A DNA stretch of 64,000 bases, from NCBI GenBank assembly GCA_963792675.1, contig CAWBWT010000003.1, positions 1 through 64,000 of the forward strand. The letters run 5' to 3'. Origin of the DNA: JBBROS01 sp963792675. GTDB taxonomy: Bacteria; Pseudomonadota; Alphaproteobacteria; Acetobacterales; Acetobacteraceae. Below are positions 1 to 9,821 of the stretch, piece after piece. Under the pieces are notes generated by a model. It had not been told where the DNA came from. It did not search any database and worked only from the letters and a program-made list of their open reading frames with translations. The number at the start of each line of letters is the position of its first letter. The stretch's first letter is position 1. A program made the position numbers and the translations under genes.

Positions 1-605
1 TCGATCCGCAACATGGCCGGCGAGAGCGAGGCGGCATGGCGGGCGGTGCTGGACGACCTAATCGCGCGCGGCCTGCGCACGCCGGAGTTCCTGATCACCG
101 ACGGCGCGGCCGGCCTCGAGCGAGCTTTGGCGGCGTTGTGGCCCGCAGTGCCCGCCCAGCGCTGCACGGTGCACAGCATCGTAACCTGCTGGCGCACGCT
201 CCGGACGCGCTGCACGACGAGGTCTCGGCCGACTACACGGACATGATCTACGCCGCGAGCGTCAAGGACGTGGAGCAGCGCCGCCGGGCGTTCCTGCGCA
301 AGTGGCGGGTGCGCTGCCCGGCGGTGGCCACGAGCCTGGAGGAGGCAGGCGAGCGCCTGTTTGCCTTTCTCCGGCTGCCCTCGTGCCAGTGGCGGTCGGC
401 GCGGACCACGAACGCGATCGAGCGCCTCCACGAGGAGTTCAAGCGCCGCATCAAGACGCAGACCGTGCTGCCGTCCGCTGAGACCGCGGCGATGTTGTTC
501 TGGGCCCTGTTGGCCTCGGGCCAGATCACCATGCGCAAGGTCGACGGCTGGCAAACCCTCGTCGAGCCGATCGGCGCCGCCGTTCCCGTTGACCTCGCCG
601 CTTGA
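1..605 (+). pseudogene. IS256-family transposase, 5'-truncated and frameshifted
   Basis: The C-terminal half of a Mutator/IS256 DDE transposase. The first frame (from position 13) reads DGAAGLERAL and QRCTVH. A second frame then carries HRNLLAHAPDALHDEV and the rest to the stop at 603-605, including TTNAIERLHEEFKRR and a typical IS256 tail. The two halves join only if a frameshift is placed near position 177, so the gene is broken. The 5' part lies outside the window. It is the first of several dead transposases in the left 7 kb. Family assignment rests on recognised IS256 motifs. Confidence 0.85.
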
Positions 606-920
606 CCCGAGCCAACCTTATCCCGCCGGAGATCACCCGCTCAGGCTACTTCCACACAAATCGCTACGGCACCTCAGCCTAAACTCGCCCCGTCTGAATC
701 AACAAAGGCGCGTTCGCCGCCGTGCGCGTGCATGTCGCTGGCTGTTCCTGATGGCGGTTGCAGTGTCCGCCGTGTCTGCTGCCGAGGAGCCGCATTGCTC
801 GGCTTCGGCTATGCCCTGGTGTTTCTCGGGTTGGGCGTCGAAGCGGTCCGCCGCGCCCCGCCATAGATGCTGACTGTCCAGCTTTGACAGCCGAGTTCGG
901 GCCAGGCAGTCATGTTGTGT
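606..920. other. Intergenic, no gene recognised
   Basis: This stretch follows the IS256 remnant and precedes the ParD-like gene. The open frames here have no recognisable product and read as shadows. The right end of the IS256 element should lie in the first part, but without the left end its inverted repeat cannot be paired. I see no tRNA or clear terminator. Confidence 0.4.
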
Positions 921-1157
921 ATGGCAAATCAGGTCTCCAGAAACGTATTCCTCACTGTCGAACTCGACGCATTTGTCGGGCAGGAGGTCGTCTCGGGGCG
1001 CTACCAGAACGCCAGTGAGGTCGTCCGAGCCGCGCTGCGCCTGATGGCGGATCACCAAGTCCGCCTCATACCCCGTGTGCGACCCTCCGGTGCTGCTAAA
1101 ACGTCGAACACTTCGGTGCCAGCAGAAACCAGCGACCAAAAGGTTGTCGGCTCGTGA
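921..1157 (+). CDS. ParD-like ribbon-helix-helix protein, copy 1
   Basis: A 78-residue protein of the ParD/CopG antitoxin type. The N-terminal half (VELDAFVGQEVVSGRYQNAS, then EVVRAALRLM) matches the ParD beta-strand and helices; the last 30 residues are Ser/Thr/Ala-rich and unlike ParD. An upstream in-frame ATG at 912 exists, but the start at 921 aligns with the paralogue at 13883. No ParE toxin follows. The stop overlaps the GTG start of a histidine kinase (GTGA, 1154-1157), implying translational coupling. A second copy of this pairing lies at 13.9 kb. It may be an antitoxin relic or a dedicated DNA-binding partner of the kinase. Confidence 0.7.
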   Translation: MANQVSRNVFLTVELDAFVGQEVVSGRYQNASEVVRAALRLMADHQVRLIPRVRPSGAAKTSNTSVPAETSDQKVVGS

Positions 1158-3233
1158 GCAGGCACGATTTCCAAGACGATCTGGACGCGGTCGCCAGGAT
1201 CGACGCTGTTCCGTTGTCCTGGACGTGCTGTGCCGAAGCACCGGCATGGGCTTCGCCGCTGTTGCGCGGGTCACTGATGACCGCTGGATTGCTTGCCAGG
1301 TCATGGACCAAATCGCCTTCGGCTTGGGTCGCGGTGGCGAACTGGAGGTCGGGACGACCATCTGCCGTGAGGTGCGGGACAAGCGGGTGCCAATTGTCAT
1401 CGACAACGTCGCAGAGGATGAGCTCTACCGCGGACATCCGACGGCGGCAATGTATGGTTTCCAGAGCTACGTCTCAGTGCCGATCATCCGTAAGAACGGT
1501 GCCTTCTTCGGGACACTGTGCGCGATCGATCCGAAGCCAGCAGAGGTCAAGACGCCGGAGATGATCGGGACTTTCCGTCTCTTCGCGGAGCTGATCGCCT
1601 TCCATCTTGATGCCGACGAACGGCTGGCCGCCGCTGACGCTGTGCGGCTCTTGAACGACGCCCTGGAGGAACGGCTCGCCGAACGTTCGGCGGCGCTCCG
1701 TCTTTACGAGAATATCGTCCAATCGGACACCGCCCCAGTGTGTGCCTTCGACACCGAATACCGGCTGATCGCGTGCAACAAGGCGCACAGCGACGACTTC
1801 TTCCGCATCTATGGTTACCGCGTAAGGATAGGCGACGTCTTTCTCGACCTGTTCCTGCCCAACCAGTCGGATGTCATCCGCGGTTTCATGGCGCGGGCAC
1901 TGGCAGGTGAAGCCTTTACCATTACGGAGGAGTTTGGTGATCCAGACCTCACGAAACCCGTCTGAGAGGTGGCCTACAATCCGCTACGGAACGAGCAGGG
2001 TCGCATTGTCGGCGCGTTCAACCACGCGGTCGTTATCTCCGCCCGGGTTCGCGCCGAGGCAGAGTTGGCGGCTGCGCAGGAAGCGCTTCGCCACTCGCAG
2101 AAGATGGAGGCGGTGGGTCAGCTCACGGGCGGGCTGGCGCACGACTTCAACAACCTTTTGGCCGGCATCTCGGGCAGCCTGGAGCTGCTGCAAGCCCGCG
2201 TGGCGCAGGGCCGCATTGGGGACCTGGACCGCTACCTCGTCGCGGCCCAGGGCGCGTCCAAGCGTGCCGCGGCGCTGACGCACCGCTTGCTGGCTTTCAC
2301 GCGCCGGCAGACGCTGGACTCCAAGCCCACGGACGTGAACCGCCTGGTGGCCGGGATGGAGGAGCTGGCGCGCCGCACAGTGGGACCAGCGGTGGAAGTC
2401 GAGGTGGTGGGCGCGGCCGGGCTGTGGGCGACGCTGGTGGATCCGAACCAGCTTGAGAACGCGCTGTTAAACCTGTGCATCAACGCACGGGATGCTATGC
2501 CCGACGGGGGGCGCCTGACCATCGAGACGTCGAACCTCTGGCTGGATGAGCGCACGGCGCGGCAGCGCGGCCTGCCGCCAGGGCAGTATATATCGCTGTG
2601 CGTCAGCGACACCGGGACCGGTATGACGCCCGAGGTGGTGCGTCGTGCGTTCGACCCATTCTTCACCACCAAGCCCATCGGTATGGGCACCGGCCTGGGC
2701 CTGTCCATGATCTATGGCTTCGTGCAGCAGTCCGGCGGGCAGGCGCGCATCTATTCGGAGCCGGGTCAGGGCACAACGGTGTGCCTCTACCTGCCCCGAC
2801 ACCATGGCGAAGCGGCCAGCGATGAAGCGGACGCCGAACTTGCCACTGCGCCGCGCGCCGGGCAGGGCGAGACGGTGCTGGTCGTGGACGATGAGCCGAC
2901 CGTGCGGACGCTGGTGACAGAGTTGCTGGAAGACTGGGCTACACCGCCATCGAGGCCGCGGACGGCTCGGCCGGGCTGCAGGTGCTGCGGTCAGATGCCC
3001 GCATAGACCTGCTGGTGACGGACGTGGGCCTGCCCGGCAGCCTGAACGGCCGGCAAGTGGCCGACGCGGGTCGTGCCGTGCGGCCCGACCTCAAAGTGCT
3101 GTTCATCACCGGCTACGCCGAGAACACCGTGCTGAGCCACGGGGACCTCGACCCCGGGATGCACGTCTCGACGAAGCCGTTCGCGATGGAAGCCCTGGCC
3201 AGCCGGATCAAGGAGCTGATCGTCGAAGCGTAG
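1154..3233 (+). pseudogene. GAF-PAS-type hybrid histidine kinase/response regulator, multiply broken
   Basis: Order of domains: GAF (STGMGFAAVARV, then YGFQSYVSVPII and GTLCAIDP), a PAS-like stretch, HisKA with LAHDFNN, HATPase_c (NLCINARDAMPDGG, GTGLGLSMIYGF) and a C-terminal receiver (VLVVDDEPTVR, DLLVTDVGLPG). It starts at GTG 1154. Three lesions are visible. There is a frameshift near 1207-1215. There is an in-frame TGA at 1963-1965 where related proteins would be expected to have Trp before EVAYNPLR. There is a second frameshift near 2930, after which the receiver continues in another frame to 3233. The kinase core is intact as sequence but cannot be made as one chain. It resembles the copy at 14.1-16.1 kb. 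Confidence 0.8.
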
Positions 3234-4903
3234 GCAAGGGATGTGAACCGGTGTGCGGGCGGGTGTCCGTTTAACGAACGAGGCTGTTGAAGAAGTCGGC
3301 ATTCGGGCTGGAACTCCAGTGTTCGGCAGCCGGTGAGGGACAGGACAGGCCACAAGCTGTCCTCCCGTTCAGGCGGGCACCCGCCTCCTGGCGAGCAGGA
3401 TCAGGTTTTGGGCGGCGGCGGCCATCGTGAACTCCTCGGCGGCACCGCGTAACCCGCGCAATTTAAGCCGTCGCAGCCCCATGTTCGCTTGAGCTGGCCA
3501 AAGAGGCGCTCGACGCGCTTTCGCAGGCGACGAGAGCGGACAAAAGCAGGCGTGCCTTCGAGGTCGCGGACGCGATCGCGCACGTCCTCGTCAACCATCC
3601 TCAGCACGCGCCGGCTCGGCGCGTCGGTGCAGTCCGGCTTTCGCGTGCAGGCGCCGCAGGTAGTCGGCGATCCGCTATAACGATGCGTGCGGGTCCGGCG
3701 CTCGTAGCCCCGGTGGCGAAGCTGGTGCCCCTCGGGGCAGGTATAGGCGTCGGTGGTTTCGTCATAGGTGAAAGCTGAACGGGGGAGCTTGCCTTGGGTC
3801 AGTGCCGTCCGGTCCAGCAGCGGCACATGCGGCTCGACCCCGCGCTCGAACAGCCAACGCAGCAGGCCTGCGCTGCCATAGGCCTTGTCGGCGGCGAGGC
3901 GTTCGGGGCGGAACCCGAACCGATCCGCGGCGCGCGTGACCAACGTTCGCGTTGCCGCCACCTCAGCGCCCAGGCGCGCGGGCGTGGCCTCGACGTCGAG
4001 GATGACGCTCGTCTCGCTGTCGATCAGGTAGTTTGTGGCGTAGCTGAAGCGCCCTGGGCCATGCTTGATTGACCAGGCCGCCTGCGGATCGGTGGCCGAT
4101 GTGTGTTTGGGCGGCGCCGGTTCGCGCTCGTCCGGAGCAGCCGGCAGCGCGGCATCGAGTGCTTCGAGATACTCACGCACAGGCCGAGCCTGGCGCTCCT
4201 GCTCGTCCCAGGCCTCGGCATCGGCCGCACCGTTGAACTTGCGCTCGCAGCCGGCATCGGCGTCGATCGTGCTCGCGTCGATCGCGGTGTCACGTCCGAG
4301 CGTCAGTCCGGCCTTGGCACACGCGCGCACGACCTCCTCGAACAGCAGGCGATGCAGGTCGCCGTCACGGAAGCGCCCGTGGCGGTTCTTGGAAAACGTC
4401 GAGTGGTCCGGCACACAGCCGTCCAAACCCAGGCGGCAGAACCAGCGGTAGGCGAGGTTGAGGTGGACCTCGTCGCAGAGCCGCCGCTCGGAGCGGATGC
4501 CGTGCAGATAGCCGATGAGCAGCATGCGCAGCATCAACTCGGGGTCGACCGATGGCCGCCCGGTGGAGCTGTAGTAGGGCGCGAGAGCGCGCCGAACGAA
4601 GCCGAAGTCGAGCACCGCGTCGACGCGGCGGAGGAGGTGTGTCAAGCGACACCAAGGTACGCGGGTTAAGGCGACGCGTAGATTTGCGGGTCCGTTCTGG
4701 AAGCGCACAGTTCGGCCATTCTCTTGTTCGATCGCGGGGACCATTCTCTTGCCCCGACCGAGGGCGATCCGGGCATCGCGCGCAGGCGCGGTCCATGATG
4801 CCGCGCAGCGGCACCGGCGGAGCCGGCGCGCAGCGTCATGGACGGCGTCGAGCACGGTGCCACCCTGGCAGGGTCGGGAGCGGAAAGGCCGCTGGGGCCC
4901 GGC

Positions 4904-5735
4904 TCAGGAGCGCGGCAGCTTGAGTGCGTCTTCGAGGTCGCGCAGCCTGTAGCTGCGGCCCTTGATGTTGAGCACGTGCGAGCGGTGCAGCAGCCGGTCC
5001 AGGATCGCCGTCGTCAGCACCTCGTCGCCGGCGAGCAGCTCGGTCCAGTCGCGCACGCTCTTGTTGGTGGTGATCATGATCGCGCCGCGGCCATAGCGAT
5101 ATGATACCAGCCGAAAGAACAGGCTTGCCTCCTGCCGGGTCATCGGGTCGAAGCCGAGTTCGTCGGTCAGCAGCAGCGCGGTCGACATATACTTGCGCCG
5201 CTTCAGCCGGCTCGGCGGCAGCGCCGCATCAGCCCTGAGCGCGGTCATCAGTTCGTCGAAGCGGAAATACTGCACCGAGAAGCCCTGCTCGACGGCGCGG
5301 ATCCCCAGCCCCACCAGCAAGTGGGTCTTGCCTACCCCGGGCGGACCCTGAACCAGGACGGTCTCGGCATTGCGCACCCAAGCGCAGGTGGCCAACGTCT
5401 CAATACGCGAGCGCTCGATCGCCGGCGGAGGGAGCTCAAGGTTCCGCGCGCGAAGCGCGTGGAATAGCGACCGGAGGTTGAAAAGCGAAGTCGAAGTTCT
5501 CCAGCGTCTGCCCGACCGGCAGGTTGGACAGCCGCAGCGACGTCTTCACCCGCCGCTCCTCGCGCCCGGACAGTTCCGTCTGTAGCAGCCGATCGAGGAA
5601 GCTGTGCGCCGGGACCTCGGTGCGCACCGCCTCGGCCAGCATCGGCTCGAGCTGCTCGGCGGCATGGGTACAGCCGAGGGCGAGCAGCCGCTCGCGCGTC
5701 GTGTCGATGTCGAGCTTAGGCCGCGCCCCGGTCAC
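4904..5735 (-). pseudogene. istB: IstB-like ATPase of the IS21 element, disrupted
   Basis: The N-terminal part (GTG start at 5735) runs to LENFDFAFQPP. The ATPase part then continues in another frame with CAWVRNAETVLVQGPPGVGK (Walker A) and LLLTDELGF (Walker B), ending at 4904. The frames are separated by a 46-bp insert (5426-5477) flanked by a direct CGGAGG. Removing 46 bp rejoins FAFQPP to PAIERSRIETLA, a normal IstB junction. IstB normally works with IstA to capture target DNA. Confidence 0.85.
5426..5477 (-). repeat. Palindromic insert A in istB
   Basis: 46 bp lies between two copies of CGGAGG (5426-5431 and 5472-5477). The core is an imperfect hairpin with TTCC and GGAA boundaries and a GAA/TTC loop. 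It is followed by the extension GGAACCTTGA in minus-strand orientation. The pattern matches inserts B, C and D. It shifts the istB frame by one. Confidence 0.75.
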
Positions 5736-5752
5736 CGGGCCACCTCGGCCAA

Positions 5753-5806
5753 GGCGAAGGCAGCAAAGGTTCCATTGGCTTTGGCCAATGGAAAGCTGCC
5801 GGAGGT
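5753..5806 (-). repeat. Palindromic insert C, in frame at the end of istA
   Basis: A perfect 10-bp stem TTCCATTGGC/GCCAATGGAA (5770-5779 and 5784-5793) with loop TTTG. In minus orientation it is bordered by CCTCCGG upstream and GGAACCTTTG downstream. Unlike A and B it is a multiple of three and is translated as extra residues in IstA. Confidence 0.7.
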
Positions 5807-6194
5807 GGCGTAGAATTCGATCGCACGGTGCGCGACCGGTGCCAGCTCCAGCATCCTGGCTCCCATCCGACCCAAGGGCGGCGGCGCCATCACCCGCTCC
5901 GTGCTCGGACCGTCATAGTGCGCCGGATCGATCACCAGCCGCGCCTGCGTATGCCGCCGATGTGTGGCGATCAGTCGGCAATCCTTGAGCACCTGCACCG
6001 TGCTGGCGCAGCCGCGCACCTCGACCCGCTCGCCGATGTGGACGAATGGCACGCTGTATTGGCGCCCCTCGAACGCAACCAGCCCGTCAATCCCGACCCG
6101 GCGCACGCCGACATCGTCGAACGGCTCCGGCAGGATCTCCGGCAGCGGCGTCAACCTGACGCGCTCCGCCGTCCAGCTCTCGGCCACCGTCAGA

Positions 6195-6246
6195 CCTCCA
6201 CTGCCATTCCACCTGCTTCGCAGTCGGAACCTTTGGCAGTTCCGCC
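6195..6246 (+). repeat. Palindromic insert B in istA
   Basis: It begins CCTCC (6195) and has an imperfect stem TTCCACCTGC-TTC-GCAGTCGGAA (6207-6229), followed by GGAACCTTTGGCAGT. The flanking codons indicate that it interrupts the IstA sequence ATGG/LTVAESW. It is in the opposite orientation to inserts A and C. Confidence 0.72.
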
Positions 6247-7476
6247 TGTCGCCGGGCAGATCAGCCGCTCCGCCCGGGCCGACAGCTCGGCGTCGGTCCA
6301 GCGCTGCAGGTCCTCCAGATCCGACCAGGCCTGAGCGCGCGGATCGAGGCAGAGGCGTTGATCGCGCACTCGGCGCTCGATCTTGCCCTTGCAGCGCGGC
6401 TGCCGCGGCGGGCACGCGTCGACATGAAAGCGCAGCGTCGTCGCATACCGGCGATAGGTCGGGTTGATCACACCCCAGGCGCCCGCGCCCCGGACCACGG
6501 CGGTCTTCTCATTGTCGATCCGCACCGTCGCCGGCACCCCGCCAAGGCGCCGGAACGCCTCGCTGTGGCAGCCCAGCCAGGCCAGCATGTCCTTGCCCTC
6601 GGACCAGACGATCGCGTCCTTGCGGCTGTGCGACAGCACCATCTTGAACGCCACCAGGCTTCGGGCCTCCCCACCGACGATCACGTCGGAGAAGTGCGCC
6701 CAATCCGCCTGCGCCTGCGCTCCCGGCGGCGTCTCGACCCGCCGTCGCGCCCGGATCGCCGGGGCCGGGTAGCGCTTGGCCCAGAACCGCTGCACCGAGC
6801 GCAGGCTGCCGTCGTAGCCGTGTTCGACCACAAGCCACTCATGCAGCGCCGCCAGGTTGAGCGCCCTGTCCGTTTGGGCCTCATGCCAATGCTCGATCGC
6901 TTCGACCAGTGGCGCCGCCTTGAACGCCTTGCCGCCTCGTCCGTCCAACGCGCCGGCCGACATCCGCACGGCATGATACCGGACCGTGCTCTCGCTCACC
7001 CCGAGCAGACGCGCTACCGCCGCCTTGCTCGTCCCACGCGACACCAGCGCCTCGATCGCCACTCGGGCCTCCCGTTCAAGCCGGGTCATCCTCCTCTCCG
7101 CCCATTATCGGAACGGAGATGGACGCTACCCTACGGCGACACCCGTCAATCTATGCGTCGCCTTCAGCCCAACATGAGCCGTCGCGCTACAAGGTGATTG
7201 GCGGGTACGTGGTCCTCGAGCCGGAACCGAAAGAACAGCGGCTCTTGGCCTGACAGCCTGCCCATCATCGTCGTGGTCTCCGATCCGGTCATAGCCGGGA
7301 CAAATCACGCAACAATCCCACCCGCAAGCGAGTTTTTCAACAGTCTCGAACCCCAGACGGACACTCGGCTGTGGGCAATCGCTTCGCGCCAACACTCAGA
7401 TAGTCAGGTCTTGTAAGCTGCGCTCGGAAGCTGACCGTTGTGAAAACGTTCAGCCGGCTGTTGACGGCCGGCAGCG

Positions 7477-8385
7477 TTACGGGCTGAGGCCGACCATCCC
7501 GACCGCGTGTTTTGCCAGCAGGTCGACAAAGGCGCGCGTTTTGGCTGCCAGCAGGCGGGTGGGCGTGAGTATGGACAGCGGCATCGGGTCCAGCGCCCAG
7601 CCGGGCAGGACGGGTTTCAGAATTCCCCGGTCCACGTCTTCGCTCGCCATGAGATCGTCCACGACGGCGATTCCGATGCCGAAGCGGGCGAGATGGCGGA
7701 TCATGGTCATGTTGTTCGCACAAAGCACGTTGTTCGAGGGCACCTCGATCATTTCATCGCCCTTTTTGAGGCGCCACTCGCCGCGGTCTCCCTTATGCAG
7801 AAGATGGATGCGCGCGTGGTGCGCCAAGTCCGCCGGGTGTTCGGGCGTTCCGCGGCGCTGCACATAGGACGGCGCGGCGTAGAGACTGGCGCTCAGCACC
7901 GCCAAGCGCCGGACGGTCAGTCCGGAGTCCGGCAGCTTGCCGATGCGCAGCGCAAGGTTGAACCCCTCCGACAATAGATCGACCCGGCGCGGCGACAGGT
8001 CGAGATCGATCCGGACCTCGGGGTAAAGCTCGATATACTCCGCTAGGACGGGGGCAACGAGACGCGGGCCAACCTCGGCTTCGACGGACATGCGAAGCAG
8101 GCCCTGTGGCTTTTCAGCCAAGCCACGCACCTGCTGATGCGCTTCGCGCGCGGCCGCGACGATGCCTTCGCCCAGCGATAAATAGAGCGCGCCCGCCTCC
8201 GTCAGTTCCACGAGACGGGTGTTGCGCACCAGAAGTTTCAGTTCCATCGACGCTTCGAGTTCGGCGATACGGCGCGACAGGGTGGAGGTCGGTATGCCGA
8301 GCAGGGCCGCCGCCTTGGTGAAGCTCTTTGTCTCGGCGACGGCAACGAACAGGGCCAGATCTCGCAAATGGTCCATTCCAAACAT
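7477..8385 (-). CDS. LysR-family transcriptional regulator
   Basis: 302 residues, normal LysR length. The N-terminal winged helix is clear (ALFVAVAETKSFTKAAALLG, then TSTLSRRIAELE), followed by an effector-binding domain with SEGFNLALRIGKL and LARFGIGIAVVDD. ATG 8385 is used; an in-frame ATG three codons on is possible. It is divergent from the isochorismatase-like gene at 8517, with a dyad operator between them, so it probably regulates that cluster and itself. The effector is unknown. Confidence 0.9.
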   Translation of the reverse strand: MFGMDHLRDLALFVAVAETKSFTKAAALLGIPTSTLSRRIAELEASMELKLLVRNTRLVELTEAGALYLSLGEGIVAAAREAHQQVRGLAEKPQGLLRMSVEAEVGPRLVAPVLAEYIELYPEVRIDLDLSPRRVDLLSEGFNLALRIGKLPDSGLTVRRLAVLSASLYAAPSYVQRRGTPEHPADLAHHARIHLLHKGDRGEWRLKKGDEMIEVPSNNVLCANNMTMIRHLARFGIGIAVVDDLMASEDVDRGILKPVLPGWALDPMPLSILTPTRLLAAKTRAFVDLLAKHAVGMVGLSP

Positions 8386-8396
8386 TGTCCCGAAAC

Positions 8397-8413
8397 TGAG
8401 AAACTGTTTCTCA
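8397..8413. promoter_or_regulatory. Dyad operator, probable LysR binding site
   Basis: TGAGAAACTGTTTCTCA is a perfect inverted repeat (7 bp arms, CTG centre). It lies 12 bp upstream of the LysR start and about 100 bp upstream of the divergent hydrolase. It fits the position of a LysR-type site, though the T-N11-A form is only loosely met. Confidence 0.55.
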
Positions 8414-8516
8414 TCTCAACGGATTTCCCGTTCTACTGGTGTATGTATGTCTAGCTGCGTCACTTGGTCAATCAAGCGGCTTCGCACAGTCGTAACAGTG
8501 CAAACAGGAGCGGCCA

Positions 8517-9113
8517 TTGCAGCAGTTCGATCGTTTCACCACGTCCGACAGCATCGTCATGCTCGTCGATCACCAGCGAATGACAATCGACTGGGTGAAA
8601 AGCCTGCCGAAGACGACGACAATCGCGAGCTGCCGCGTTCTCGCGCGCATGGCTATTGAGTACGCGATGCCCTTGGTTCTCACGACGACGATGGAGGACT
8701 ATGTCGGGCCGACGATCCCGGAGATTAGCGACGTGGCACCCGAGCCGTTTGAGCGCCGTTACAAGCGCGGAGGGGAGTTGAGTTGCTGGGATGCCAGCGA
8801 CCTTCGTGACGGCGTGAAGGCATTGGCCCGGCCGAACATCATCTTGGCAGGATTGACGACCGACATCTGCCTGTTCTGGGCCGCGGTGGACGCTCAGAAG
8901 CTGGGCTACAAGGTGATGGTCGTCGCCGATGCCTGCGGGACGATGTCGGCGCTGGGTGACACGCTCACCTACGACCGGCTGCGCGGCCTCGGGGTCACGG
9001 TCACGGTCGTCAATCAGGTCGTCACCGAGCTGGTCAACAACTTCGGTACACCCGAAGGCCAAAAAGCGCAGACCATCATGGCCGAAGAAATCATTTCCAA
9101 ACTCGGCAACTGA
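8517..9113 (+). CDS. Isochorismatase-family hydrolase (YcaC-like)
   Basis: 198 residues. Asp18 in MLVDHQ and Cys118 in GLTTDICLFWAA correspond to the catalytic Asp and Cys of the cysteine-hydrolase fold. The YcaC-like subgroup has unknown physiological substrates. The start is taken as TTG 8517, which gives the expected N-terminus; no ATG in frame would leave the first strand intact. It is divergent from the LysR gene and followed at 25 bp by a DUF2798-type membrane protein, so it is likely the first gene of the regulated cluster. Confidence 0.85.
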   Translation: MQQFDRFTTSDSIVMLVDHQRMTIDWVKSLPKTTTIASCRVLARMAIEYAMPLVLTTTMEDYVGPTIPEISDVAPEPFERRYKRGGELSCWDASDLRDGVKALARPNIILAGLTTDICLFWAAVDAQKLGYKVMVVADACGTMSALGDTLTYDRLRGLGVTVTVVNQVVTELVNNFGTPEGQKAQTIMAEEIISKLGN

Positions 9114-9138
9114 TCACCTTCTAAAGCGAGTTTGTTTG

Positions 9139-9387
9139 ATGGCGCTGCGATTCACTGTGGCAGAGCTCGCCGGCAACGCAATGATTTCGCTGGTCATGAG
9201 CGCTGTCATGTCGGTGTTCATGATCGCTATGAACGCGGGCTTTGGCCCGGAATATCTTCGCGCCGTCGCCTTCAGTTGGATGCTGGGAACCGTCGTCAGC
9301 TTCCCGACGGCACTTGTCGTCGTGCCCCCCGTCATTCGTTGGCAGTCGCGCCATTTGAAATCGGCCACCAAAATCCCGGAGCAATGA
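9139..9387 (+). CDS. DUF2798-like small membrane protein
   Basis: 82 residues with two predicted transmembrane helices (MISLVMSAVMSVFMIAMNAG and MLGTVVSFPTALVVVPPV). The arrangement and length match the DUF2798 family, whose function is unknown. It lies between the hydrolase and the ABM-domain gene on the same strand, so co-transcription is likely. Confidence 0.7.
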   Translation: MALRFTVAELAGNAMISLVMSAVMSVFMIAMNAGFGPEYLRAVAFSWMLGTVVSFPTALVVVPPVIRWQSRHLKSATKIPEQ

Positions 9388-9479
9388 AAACGGGACATTT
9401 CTCACACTAAGACCCCCGCGCTTTTCAAGCGCCTTTATGTGCAAGCCAAATGCCTCAAATGGAATGGAGTTCAGTGGCC

Positions 9480-9821
9480 ATGCATGCCGTCATTGATGAT
9501 TCCGTGAAGATCTTCACATTGATCAATACCTTCATGGTCAAACCGGATCGTCAGGACGCCGTGATTGCGTGTTTGCGCGGCTTCACCGAGCAGCATGCCC
9601 GGCATCTCCCCGGGTTCATCGGCACCTCGGTCCATGCGAGCCTCGACGGACATCGCGTGGTGAATTACGTGCAGTGGGACCATCATGCGCATCTGGAGGC
9701 CATGATGGCCACCGCGCCGGCAAAGGCGCACATGGCAGAGGTCGGGGCGCTCGCAGACCATGTTGATCCGGTCGTCTACCGGGTTGCGTTTGTCGGTTCG
9801 CGTGACCCTGCGGCGCAGTAG
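9480..9821 (+). CDS. Antibiotic-biosynthesis-monooxygenase (ABM) domain protein
   Basis: 113 residues from ATG 9480, preceded by a GGAG-type ribosome site; an ATG at 9450 is also in frame. FTLINTFMVKPDRQDAVIAC, GFIGTSVHASLDGHRVVNYV and QWDHHAHLEAM show the ferredoxin-like ABM fold of quinol monooxygenase-type proteins. The neighbouring reductase and hydroquinone reductase genes support a role in quinone or aromatic redox chemistry, but the substrate is unknown. Its 3' end overlaps the next gene. Confidence 0.8.
   Translation: MHAVIDDSVKIFTLINTFMVKPDRQDAVIACLRGFTEQHARHLPGFIGTSVHASLDGHRVVNYVQWDHHAHLEAMMATAPAKAHMAEVGALADHVDPVVYRVAFVGSRDPAAQ

Larger units (their letters stand above)
5732..7089 (-). 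pseudogene. istA: IstA-like transposase of the IS21 element, disrupted
   Basis: The start at 7089 gives an N-terminal helix-turn-helix region (GTSKAAVARLLGVSESTVRY). A DDE integrase core follows (QAQADWAHF, VRIDNEKTAVV, CKGKIERRV), up to ERLICPATGG. The frame then breaks at palindromic insert B (about 6195-6246) and resumes with LTVAESWTAERVRLTPLP. A third palindromic insert (C) lies near the C-terminus and stays in frame, adding SFPLAKANGTFAAF before ALAEVAR. The stop overlaps the istB start (GTGA). Confidence 0.85.
4640..7191 (-). mobile_element. IS21-family element with 5-bp target duplication
   Basis: Related terminal repeats begin TGT at both ends and share the blocks AAGGCGACGC and TAGATT about 30 bp inside (4640-4690, and the complement of 7141-7191). 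The flanking direct repeat AGGTG occurs at 4635-4639 and 7192-7196, the expected signature of insertion. Inside are istA and istB on the minus strand in the usual order, overlapping at GTGA (5732-5735). Both genes are disrupted by short palindromic inserts, so this copy is dead. At about 2.55 kb the size fits the family. Confidence 0.88.
3369..7268 (-). pseudogene. IS1182-family transposase, split by IS21 insertion and frameshifted
   Basis: The N-terminus MMGRLSGQEPLFFRFRLEDH begins at 7268 and runs to NHL at about 7192. The chain resumes at 4639 with LRRVDAV, followed by YYSSTGRPSVDPELMLRMLL, the DDE-type core (DASTIDADAG, LAADKAYGS) and RLFGQLKR near the end. A one-base loss near 3486 shifts the final ~40 codons; in the restored frame they read MGLRRLKLRG and then end at about 3369. 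Two independent lesions make it non-functional. The family call is from conserved IS1182 transposase motifs. Confidence 0.85.
3279..7348. mobile_element. IS1182-family element, interrupted by an IS21-family element
   Basis: The outer ends form an imperfect inverted repeat: CGAGGCTGTTGAAGAAGTCG at 3279-3298, and the reverse complement of CGAGACTGTTGAAAAACTCG ending at 7348. Between them lies an IS1182-type transposase whose 5' end (from 7268) and 3' end (to about 3369) are separated by the complete IS21-like element at 4640-7191. Deleting that element plus one copy of AGGTG restores the frame exactly (NHLLRRVDAV). The IS1182 copy was therefore in frame at this point when it was hit. The exact outer limits are uncertain by a few bases. 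Confidence 0.8.
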
